DNA of 64,000 nucleotides, taken from NCBI GenBank assembly GCA_037043235.1, contig JAWRVZ010000492.1, positions 1 to 64,000 on the forward strand. The letters are read 5' to 3'. This DNA is from Rhodeus uyekii. Its lineage: Eukaryota; Chordata; Actinopteri; Cypriniformes; Acheilognathidae. The notes below the pieces were generated by a model, which searched no databases, was not told where the DNA came from, and saw only the letters and a program-made list of their open reading frames with translations. The position numbers and the translations under genes are program-made. Positions 54,607-64,000 of this stretch are shown here, one piece after another (within the stretch, counting starts at the first letter, position 1; the number at the start of each line of letters is the position of its first letter).

Positions 54607-54984
54607 AATTCTTCAGGTTTAGATGAATACATGTATTCATACATTTATGAATACATTTTTTAAATAATTTTGTAAATTATTCACTTTGGGTGTGAGCACA
54701 AAATCTGTGTGAATGAGTAAAATGCACAATACACATAATTCCACACTGAAATTCAAGCCCTGTAACACCAACATTATTCATCTGGAGCAAATGAAATGTT
54801 TGAGTGAAAGGAGATGAGAAAGCGCAGCTGCTATCATGCAGTAGCAAAATTTAGAATCTAAATTTAAATATGGAAAATTAGTACCTAAAAATCTATATTT
54901 TTGACAATACTACATTGCACTTAGTTTATTCATTTTTAAAGAAGCGTTTTAAAAAGACTACTATTGAAGTGTTAATGTCTATAT

Positions 54985-55945
54985 ACAGTAATACCTCGAA
55001 ATACAAGCATAATCCGTTCCAGGGCAACTTGAATTGGTCGTATCTAGAATCATGTTTTCCCATAAGAAATAACAGAAAACAAATTAATTTGTTCCATATC
55101 CGTAACAATGGAAGAAAACATGTTTTTTTATTGGTATAGACACACACACACATAATTATAGTACAGGCATACAGTAAAAGGATTCGTGTGATATCAAATA
55201 AATAGTGTGGTTATACGTTTTTCAGACAGTAGACAGACAGCTTGCAAGTGCGGAAGAAAAAGGGAGGGGGTTGGTACGTCGACACTTAATTCCGTATCAT
55301 ACCATACATGAACATTACATAACCTACATAAACTTAAATTAACATAACTAAACTTGGCTTACATATTTTTTGCAACTTTTCTATTTTATATTACTGTTTT
55401 GCTTGTTTCCTGACTCACTTTCACTTGGTGCAGACCTTTTAACGGAATACCTATCGAGGGAGATTTGTTTCTGTCTCCCTTTAAAAAAAAAAGTAAAGTA
55501 AGGTACGCGTCATCAAAAAGTGCCGAAAGCACGACCAGTAGACAATTTATCAGGGTGTTTCTTTTCAATGCTGAGCTCTTGCAACACCTGCGTATCGTCT
55601 GTAGCTCGATCAACTCCTCAGTCGATCACTCAAGCGGCACCGCGCCCATATTTATCATCAATTTCATGCTTCATTTCCATGGTCATCATGCGCTTCTTCT
55701 TCTCACTTCCATCCTTACCACTCACTTTCTTAGAGCTCATCGCTAATATGAAGAATAATGAACAAAATAGAGAAAAAATCAGTTACTTGCGGGCCACGCG
55801 TACAGAAGTCAGTGAACACTGAAGTGAATGTGCGTCAGTACACGTGCTCGTATCTCGTATATTTACTCGTATCTAGAAGCAAAAATCTGCCCAAAGGTTT
55901 GCTCGTGTCTTGGAATACTCGTATGTAGAGACGCTTGTATCTCGA
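54985..55945 (-). mobile_element. pogo/Tigger-like transposon, unit B
   Basis: Twin of 43991-44966; the helix-turn-helix start is at 55740-55640. Defective. Confidence 0.7.
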
Positions 55946-57240
55946 GATCTCGAGGAAAATTGTTGGCATAATCTTCACCCATAGATTGATTAACTTTTTT
56001 GTGTAAGATCACATTTCGAATTTCAAATGTTGCTCACATGACGTCAATTATCCATAACTGTTTAAGCTCGGTACACAATGCTTGTGCGCGAAATTCACAC
56101 AATAAGAAAACAAACATATGGAAGTCCATTTCAACCACATAAGGGAAGAAAAGAAAAAGCGCATGGAAACTCAAAATAATGACTGACTTAGTAATTCAAG
56201 TAATTCAACAGTAATTCAACTGTTCAAGAGGGAAATGGCCTGTTGAAAGAAACTGTTCCTGTGCCTAGGGCTGTTCCTCCTGAAATAATGACTAAGTCAT
56301 AGTTTTGACTTACTAAGTCCAAATAATGACTTTATCTCGAGAGCACATTTGATCCGACACAGGATAAACTGAACAAAATAAGGAGTGCTTTAATCGTAGT
56401 TTTACTACTTCAAACCTCTGGCCAATGTCATGATTATAGATGGGTGCACCAAAAAATGGCTTTGAAACTGATAGGGAAACGGTGCGAGTTCTCTTGTGGC
56501 TTTTAGATGAATTGGGTTGATTTGAGACTGAGGAGGCGTGTGTATCATAACTTTGTGGATCCATCTATAACCATGACATCGGCCAGTTATTGTTCAATGA
56601 AAAATAAAGTTGTAAAGTTTTTCAATGAAAGCTGCCACCGCAGCAACGTATGTTTTGATCTTTCTGCGCCAAAGCGTGTTCTTGATCAAAATCATTTCAA
56701 AAGTGCGTTTGCTCAGCGCTATATTGTTCCACTAATAATGCAAGAATGTCATTCTTAGTAAAAACCCGATTAAAGTATTATTTTTATAAGTATTACATTA
56801 TTTTGACTTTTCATGCACAATTTTTTTTTCTTTTGTGGCGGAAATGAGCTTTCATACAAACACAAGTCAAAATCAGAAGAAAAAGCTGTCTCTTCCGCTT
56901 TCCAGCAGGACGTCCCTTTAAGAAGTTTTGTGGATGAGATGAAAAGAGCCTGCCCTCATGGCAGCACAGCCAGTAACGTCTTACTTGATTGACAGGTTAG
57001 ACAGCCTATCAGCACCAGCTGTCGGAGTGATAGTGGAAGCGCAGCCAGCTGTCAGAGCGCCAAAGACAAAAACCATCGCAAGAAAGAAAAGTGAAAATGT
57101 ATTGATGTACATGATGCGAGTTATTAAATGAGAATGTACATGTGTGAGTTTGGTGTCTTATTACACAAGTGTTGCCGCAATTTGATGAAGCGATCAGCAT
57201 TCATCCTAAAATAAAAAAAAAAAAATAGTCACTGTAGTGA
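55946..57240. mobile_element. Unclassified repeat region, unit B
   Basis: Twin of 44968-46260 with small indels. No gene called. Confidence 0.35.
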
Positions 57241-57459
57241 GCAGATACACTTTCAGCAGATGAACTGAGAATTTCTCATTTTACCCTACAGTCTCAATTG
57301 ACAATTTGTCAGTCAGGTATGTGGCATATATTTGCCTGTATAGTGACGCTGGCTATCCAGTAATGCAATTACAAGACCATATGAATTTGCTTACCTCGAT
57401 GTGTGCTTTGAATATATTCACTTAGAGGCAAAACTCTATGAAGCTCAAACTCTAAGCCA

Positions 57460-57790
57460 GAAAAGACAGGAGAGTAATGGTTTGAATGTTAAGTTTATTC
57501 TGAAGCATTGTTAAGTTTTATTTTACTGTAACGTGGAAGTAGACTGAAGTGTGTGTAGCACTCCTGCAGCAACGTCTGTCCATCTTCATTCACATCTGTG
57601 GGATCATCAGATCTTAAGAAAACTGATCAATGCAAAAGTATAGGCTTGAGAACACTAATGTTGAGTTTACACACACTCATTTAATTTTGCACTACAAAGT
57701 CAAAATAGATTATTATAATTCAAATGTGGTTAGTAACAAAACATTTAATATTTTTTACCTCAGTGTTTTACTGGATCAAAAAATAAATTA
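57460..57790 (-). other. FHL-6 3' exon block
   Basis: UTR exon homologous to 46500-46652. The stop exon near 57757 has lost about 30 bases including the HIS codons. Confidence 0.5.
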
Positions 57791-58315
57791 CAAAAAAACA
57801 AACATTTAAATTTCATTAATATACAGACTAAACTTAGTTAAGCCAAATCTATATTAACTAAATGTTTTCTCAGTAAGGATGCATTAAATTGATCAAAAGT
57901 GACAATAAAGACATTTCTAATGCTAAAGATTTTTTTTTAAATAAATTGTCTTTGAATTTTCTATTCAGTTTACTGTAACTGTATATCTGGCCTGCGCACA
58001 TGCGGGTCACGTGGAACTTCACATCTTATTTCTGAAACAATTCACATTTTAATAACATACAATAGGTTCAGCACCAAAAGGCAGAAATGATTCCCTATAA
58101 TGATTGTACAGTGATTTGTACAGGCTGCTCTGGTTCAAACCCAATATTACATTTATACTGCATTTCTGAACTGATGTTGTATTTTTGTTTCTCATCTACC
58201 ACAATCTCTGCATTTGGGATGTTTGGGGATTCACACATTTTTACTGTAAAAATTCAATTAGATTTTATGACAATGATTCATTTGCACAAACTTTAACATT
58301 AATATCAGCACATAC

Positions 58316-58498
58316 CACACAGTGGATTTGGGGTCCATCCATCTAGAGTGCATGTGGCCTCTCCTTCTAATTTTCCTTCCTTTGTATAATATCCATTCAA
58401 GCAGCTGTAAGAATGTTTTGCTCCAAATGTCCGATCACCTCTGAAGAAAGAGTATGCCCAATACACATTCTGGTCACCTGGATTTTCACATGTAATTT
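58316..58498 (-). pseudogene. FHL-6 CCP6 exon
   Basis: Intact CCP domain EITCENPGDQNVYWAYSFF to GWTPNPLCG, with good splice sites, in an otherwise broken gene. Confidence 0.78.
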
Positions 58499-58572
58499 CT
58501 GAAACAAGATTTACATTTTAGTAACATGCATTAAATTCATCTCATATTATAGAAACACTTCTGGATTCTTAC

Positions 58573-58711
58573 CCAAACAACCAGGCTGACGATCCCACTC
58601 CCCATTCTCTTTACATGTAAATGATTTGACGGTTTCTTTCATGCCAAAGATCATGTGTCTTTCAACACAGGTGATCTCCACTCTTTCTCCAGCTCGGAAA
58701 AAAAGTTTTAT
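58573..58711 (-). pseudogene. FHL-6 CCP5 exon, truncated
   Basis: Keeps RAGERVEITCVERHM to GEWDRQPGCLG and the donor GTAAGA. The first Cys and the acceptor are lost at the breakpoint. Confidence 0.75.
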
Positions 58712-58849
58712 CATGAGAATCTAAATATAAATATGGAAAATTTGTATCTAAAAATCTATATTTTTGACAATACTACATTGCACTTAGTTTATCCATTTTT
58801 AAAGAAGCATTTTAAAAAGACTACTATTAAAGTGTTAATGTCTATATAC

Positions 58850-59112
58850 AGTAATACCTCAAAATATGAGCATAATCCGTTCCAGGGCGGAGCTCGTAAC
58901 TCGAATTGCTCGTATCTAGAGTCATGTTTTCCCATAAGAAATAATAGAAAACAAATTAATTTGTTCCATATCCGTAATAATGGAAGAAAACATGTGTTTT
59001 ATTGGTATAGACACACACACACTCACACATAATTATAGGACATGTATACAGTAAAAGGATTCGTGTGATATCAAATAAAGTGTGGTTATACGTTTTTCAG
59101 ACAGAAGACAGA
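58850..59112 (-). mobile_element. Tigger-like fragment
   Basis: Third copy of the 43991 family (CAGTAATACCTCAAAATATG), cut after about 260 bases. It keeps GGGCGGAGCTCGTAACTCGA, which the other two copies lack. Confidence 0.6.
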
Positions 59113-59156
59113 CAGTAGGCCAGTGCGGAGGAGGGAGGGAGGGGGTGTCACGGTTC

Positions 59157-59241
59157 ACTGATTCATTGACTCCTCTATCTGCATGTGTGTGAGTGTGAGG
59201 TGAATGTGGGGGGGCGTGGTTACTGATCATCTGCTCATTAC
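59157..59241 (+). repeat. Possible LTR start split by a hAT element
   Basis: TGTCACGGTTCACTGATTC looks like an LTR start. Its likely continuation is after 59887 (TATGATGTCCGATCCCGAGA). Tentative. Confidence 0.35.
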
Positions 59242-59886
59242 TAGGGACCAACCAAATTCACGGGTAAAAATTCGCAATTTCACGGAAGGTTTTTAAAAAA
59301 AACATTCGATTTCACGGAGAATTCACGGGTACAATTTTTAGGCACCAATCACTGCAATCAGTTCACCACTTTTCGACTGTTCACCTGTATTAAAAAACAA
59401 AAAGGAAACAAAATACGACTAAAACGCACATAGCCACACACTCCGCAATGCCACGTGACATTAATGAAATAGTTTACAGTTTTTCGTGGCCAAAACTTGG
59501 CCGACCAACATGGTTGCTGACATATTCTGTCGCTGCGGTGCATTGACGTTTGTGTACTGGCTGACACTTCTCTCCACGTCAACGCTGTTCGTTGGTACAG
59601 AAAGGTAGCGTAATGCAGTCGGCTCAGCAGAGGAAACCGACTGCTGTGCGAACGCCAGAATGCTGTTATACTCGTATCCGGCGGAAGTTCTTTTGCTGCT
59701 GTTTAGTAGGCTGCAAACTCGGCCAAGACGCTACGATCATCTGCTCCTGGTATGCTCTTTATCAGTAAAAATATTCATCTTCAATAAAAATTTCACTATT
59801 TCACGCTTGTTGGGTGTTTTCACGGAAAGTGGCCGATTTCACGGAAAATGTCACGGCCGTGAAATCGTGAATTTGGTTGGTCCCTA
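59242..59886. mobile_element. Non-autonomous hAT-like element (645 bp)
   Basis: Ends TAGGGACCAACCAAATTC and the exact reverse at 59866-59886, with CACGG motifs repeated just inside both ends. No clear 8-bp duplication (CTCATTAC before, GTTATGAT after). Confidence 0.65.
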
Positions 59887-59889
59887 GTT

Positions 59890-61610
59890 ATGATGTCCGA
59901 TCCCGAGACTTTGGTCTTGTTCAGCTTTGGTTTTGTCTCGGGATTCAGACACTCATGGCTCGTATGTTTGTCTTTGTTGTGAGTGAACGAGACGAGTGTT
60001 TGCTCATTCTCGTGCGCTCTACGTCATGTGTGTGGGCACGGTTTTGGGATTTGCTCTGGCTGCTGAAGGTGGATAATCAAAATCTCTTGTCTCTTCTAAT
60101 TACATTATATATATAGTATTTAATTTTCCTATTTATACCTATATTCTTTTCTTTGTCTTATTTTTCATATTTACTTTTTCCTTTTTCTTATTTGAATGAG
60201 TTGTAAAGAGTGATGTATAATCAAGTTAGGCTTTTTAGTTGTTAAAAACCTTTCTTTACTTTTCTGTCTGTTTTCCATAGTGTAAGGATGAATATTGTCA
60301 GCACTTCTCAAGAGATAGAGAATGTTATCAGAATGTTTTGGGTACTATTTCTGTTGGGAGTTGGAGCCTGAGCCGAGTTCAGCCTTGGAGAAGTTGTATG
60401 TGTGTGTGTGTGTGTTAATATGGTCTGTATTGGTGAGGTGATTAGCTGGCACCATAAAACGTGTTGTTCTCGACAAGCCACGTCACAAACCCGTCAACCA
60501 TGTGATCAACGAAGAAATGCTTCAGACTGTCTGCTCTTGTGTGGAAAATTACTAGTTTTGTTTTTCTTTCTTTCTTTCTTTCTTTCTTAGCCAATCAAAA
60601 TCATTTAAACGTCATCATTGACGTAGTTAGTAGCCTCTGTTAGAGTATAATTGCTGTAACAATGTTATTGTAAGTGGGGCGGCCTACGAACTCCTTGTGA
60701 GACCCGAAGCTGGCTTCTGCTGATGAAACTGCAAACTAAACTTCACTAAAATTTCTTCTATTGACTGCACTTCTGACTCCTGGTCGTCATTCAACATATC
60801 TTGTCCTCGGGTCTTAACTGTAAATCCCCTACAGTTAATGGTGGAGGATATGGGCAGTTCATTCTTCGATGACATCCCTGGTCGAACAACAAACAAGGTA
60901 GAAAGTGTTAGGGCTGTTTGAGTGGAAGAGACTGGGCAGGGAATCGGGAGAGCTTCACTCAGACGTGAGTGGGGAGTACTGACGCTGGTTAGATTCCAGC
61001 GGGTACAAATAATTATGCCAGCCTTATGATTTTAAAGATCATATGGTTTTTGATGGTGTAATAGTCGCTGGTATCCGTAACACTGGTTAGATTCCAGGTA
61101 AGCGGAAGGCATCGCCGTTACGCACTTCAAGGTGACAGGAGAAGTCACTGACGGAAGTGTAAGACACTGGAGAAGAACACAGGTTCGATTCCTGGTTCCG
61201 GAACACGGGTTAGATTCCCGGTTCCATTCGGTTCAGTGGCACCATGAACCTGACTTGATCTCTTCCACTTCAGACAGGGGATCCCCGAATTTAGTGAATC
61301 AGGCAGTTAGGGACTAAAGCATTAGTTAGTTCTAAAATAATAAATGAAATAAATATAGGGCTAACTTGTTGGCCAGGGATGCATCTGGAACGATTCCTGC
61401 AAAAGTAAATTTTACGAGAAAATTTTGTGACCCGAATTGGTTTGGATCAGGATATGTAACTTGGTGTTTTTGTAGTATACTTTGTGGTTTCATCACGCAG
61501 AAGCCACAGCAGTGTTATTCAAAGATCGCCGCCTCCATCTCTTCCTACCATGACTTCAGGTGATTATTAACTTTGACTAAAATATGGCTAACAATAACTG
61601 AGTAGTCTGA
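59890..61610. other. Intergenic, no gene supported
   Basis: Contains GT (60387-60416) and CTTT (60567-60587) microsatellites. A stretch near 60712-60790 matches the shared FHL 3' flank (CTTCTGCTGATGAAACT; TTCTGACTCCTGG). Near 61180 the motif GGTTCGATTCCTGG resembles a tRNA B box, but no full tRNA is seen. Confidence 0.4.
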
Positions 61611-61627
61611 TTATTACTGATTAGTTA

Positions 61628-61862
61628 AGTCTTCTGTGTTTTTAATTCTGAGTGTAAAAACAAGGTTGGAAGTCATGATAAAATAATGAAACAGAAGAGA
61701 TTAAATGCTGTAAACAGCTTTGCTTCTCAAAGTAAATTTGGTCAGTCTGTGTTTTTAATTCTGATTGTAAAAATAATTTTGGAAGTCATGATAAAATAAT
61801 GAAACGGAGAAAAGAAGATATTAAAGGCTGTAACACAGCTCTGCTCATCAAAAGCAAAATTT
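61628..61862. repeat. Direct repeat of about 115 bp
   Basis: TCTGTGTTTTTAATTCTGA at 61633 and again at 61746 starts two diverged copies. Both include GGAAGTCATGATAAAATAAT. Confidence 0.8.
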
Positions 61863-64000
61863 CAGAGCTCAGTAAGAAAATGCTCCTAGTTTTAATTTGA
61901 TTGGAAAGTGTGAGCAAAGAAAGAGCCTGAACGATATAAATGTCTGCTAGATGTGATAAAGTGACATACATTTCTGGTGTTAAGATTTGAAAAGAAGATC
62001 AGTGTCTAATATACCAACATTTACGTTTTCGTCTGGAAAAGAACAAAAATATGATTGAAGTCTTGAGGAATTCTTTTGAAAGGAAGATTTGTGATGAGAA
62101 GTTTTATAGTGAATGGATAAGGATAAATTGCGTCAAATTACAGACAATGACTCCAAAAGATGGGAGTTTCAGTAATATGTAATTCGCAAAAAGACAACTA
62201 TAAAAATTATAATTCTTTGAAAAAATATTTTTGGGCAAAGATTTCTGAAAGGCCAGAGTCACAAAGTAGATAAATGTTGAAAGTTTACAAAAATGCAGTG
62301 TTCCAGTCCTTGAATCCAGTCCAGAGTTTCTCTCTCTCATTCAAAGTCAGCTAAATGCTGTTATCTCAGTCTGTGTCATCAGTGATAAACAATTTACAGG
62401 AAGTGTTCCAGTGAAAATCATAGACACAGAGATGTTAAAGGAAATCATGTTACAGGCAGTTCAAAACTTTTAAAAGTTCCACATTTATGATTGTGCACAT
62501 TAAATTTGTTGTTAAAAGTTTCAACAACTCAATGCCTTTAAAGAGGAGTTTTAAAATAAATTTAAATAAGTGTTAAATTAAAATTAAGTTTGATTAAATT
62601 GTTATGACCAGTAATTTTTGTTTTGTCTCATCTTAGTCTCCACCATGGTACAAGGCTGATGGAGTAGACAATGGTGATAGCGAAGCTGAGATTAAATACA
62701 GATAATAAGCTGTGTTGCTGTTTTGAATATGTTAATAGTTTTTACTGATGACATACTGCTGTTATTAACCGGTCTCCCTGTTTTGAACACTATCAGGCAG
62801 TTGAAATGACTCTGGCGGTTCTTGAATGCACCTCCCCTAAGCTCCAGGGAATACCTGAATCTGAAGAAAACTCGAAGATCCGCAAAGGGAATGAAAGGGT
62901 TAACAGTTGAGCACGAGGGCGTTCAGGCCCAAAGACGGGTAAGTTCCTCTAATGGCCACATGGAGGACAACCTAAGCCAGGGGTTCGCCACCGCTCCTGC
63001 GCATCTACCCAAAAACAGGGGAAGGGAGATGTTTTATGTGACAACTGGATGAGAGTTGAGAGGATGTCTGTTGTTGGCTAGCAGCATCCTTCAGAGGGGG
63101 GATTTGCAGAAGTCTGCCCCAAAACTGAGTTCCTCCATACCAGATCACTGCAACCGCATTCCTTGACAAGTGTCCCCAACTTGTAGAAGATGCCAGGGGG
63201 AGACCCTGAAGAGGTTGTTTATAAAGAGATAATGGGAATGTGCTTTCAAGAGCTGGCTGAGAACATGATGTGACTGACCTTCAGTTGTTGTGGAGACCAT
63301 AACAAAACTTTATAATATCAAGAACATTATTTTGGGTTGGCTTATGAAAAAAAAAATTAATAGTGAAACTGAACTAATATGTCTCTATCATAGTTTTCAC
63401 TCTTGCAGGTCGTTAGACATGGTGCTGACTAAAGATGAAGATCGTTTTTACAAATTGAAGAGATGGTCTGGATAACAAAGTTTAAGTGAATGTTAAACTA
63501 AAAGTAAACTTAGTAATCCTCCTAGGACACTTTATTTTAGATAATCAAAGTTGATCTAATTGAGAGTTAGAGATTTATATTTTAAAAATTTGTGAATGAT
63601 TATGGTTTCTAAATGGCAAATAATTTACTATTGCATTCTGCCAAAAAGTTACAGTCTTAGACTGCTGAGGAAAACTTTTGGCTGAGAGAGAGATTGTGAG
63701 TGGAGGCTGGGTATGGCACTCTGTTATCAAACTGATAAAGGAACTAAAACAACCTAGCAAACTTTTCTAAAAACAAATTAAGTATAAACAGACATTTTTA
63801 AACACACTTTTAAACTGAATAAGTTAAACCTAGATAAGATTTTAAAGCTTAAATCTTTGTAGAATAAATACCATAAGTAAACCTTGAATATGAGCGATTT
63901 GTATTCATGTCTGAGTGTGTGTGAGTTTTGTATGTCCTCATAGTGTGCACATGTTGTCATTAACCTCTTGAATGAGTGTTTGATCATTACAGATGGGTTA
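61863..64000. other. Unclassified DNA at the right edge
   Basis: Mostly AT-rich. A GC-richer island at 62820-63200 has a 76-codon frame (starting MNAPPLSSREYLNL) and runs like AACTTGTAGAAGATGCCAGG. It may be retroelement-derived, but no domain is recognised. Confidence 0.35.

Larger units (their letters stand above)
57984..58711 (-). pseudogene. FHL-6: factor H-like remnant
   Basis: Three pieces: CCP5 58573-58711 (its first part missing), CCP6 58316-58498 (complete, four Cys) and the first part of a CCP10 exon, 57984-58031 (EIRCEVPRDPHVRRPDI-like). Upstream of 58712 the sequence switches abruptly to a copy of 43857 onward, so signal exon and CCP1-4 are gone. CCP7-9 are missing too. Not expected to yield a protein. 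Confidence 0.75.

Noticed and set aside
62822..63052. Small gene or viral-like frame at the right edge
   Set aside because: 76 codons, no recognised motif, and surrounding frames closed. Reported only as unclassified sequence.

Overview
The window looks like a vertebrate nuclear genome, most likely a teleost and probably a cypriniform fish. It is AT-rich and intron-split, and it is full of fish-type repeats: DIRS tyrosine-recombinase elements, chromovirus Gypsy, pogo/Tigger-like, hAT and tRNA-SINE sequences, and GT microsatellites. The species call is inference; no marker gene settles it.

The host content is one gene family: complement factor H-like (FHL) proteins built from CCP/sushi domains. 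All copies lie head to tail on the minus strand. I call them FHL-1 to FHL-6 from left to right and number exons CCP1-CCP10 after the most complete copy, FHL-2. FHL-2 (15401-22919) has a signal exon, CCP1, a CCP2 split over two exons, CCP3-CCP10 and a short tail exon. It joins into one 616-residue frame. FHL-1 (4056-8990) keeps the signal exon, a broken CCP1, CCP7-9 and two CCP10-type exons. FHL-3 (29041-33729) is a pseudogene. FHL-4 (39023-41959) and FHL-5 (49784-52765) lie in a recent tandem duplication of about 10.8 kb. Both lack CCP1-3 and end inside a half CCP9. FHL-6 (57984-58711) is a remnant. Further relics lie at 693-755 (CCP5) and at 43519-43612 and 54509-54606 (CCP9). Nearly every CCP exon is phase 1 at both ends, so exon loss and duplication leave the frame open.

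Layout: 1-674, end of a Gypsy-type element; 760-3080, DIRS relic and a Tigger-like element; 3095-10330, FHL-1 and its upstream region; 10940-14210, Tigger and DIRS fragments; 14330-24245, FHL-2 with a DIRS element in one intron; 24400-28400, degraded DIRS sequence, a solo LTR and unclassified repeats; 28745-33730, FHL-3; 33853-37534, a hAT element, a chromovirus and a Tigger end; about 36250-47036 and 47042-57960, tandem units A and B carrying FHL-4 and FHL-5; 57984-58711, FHL-6; 59157-64000, hAT, LTR-like and unclassified sequence with no gene I can support.

Paralogous introns serve as empty-site references and let several insertions be placed to the base. The expected products are secreted plasma regulators of complement. 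That role comes from the family, not from anything shown here. No prokaryotic operon, CRISPR array or rRNA was seen.
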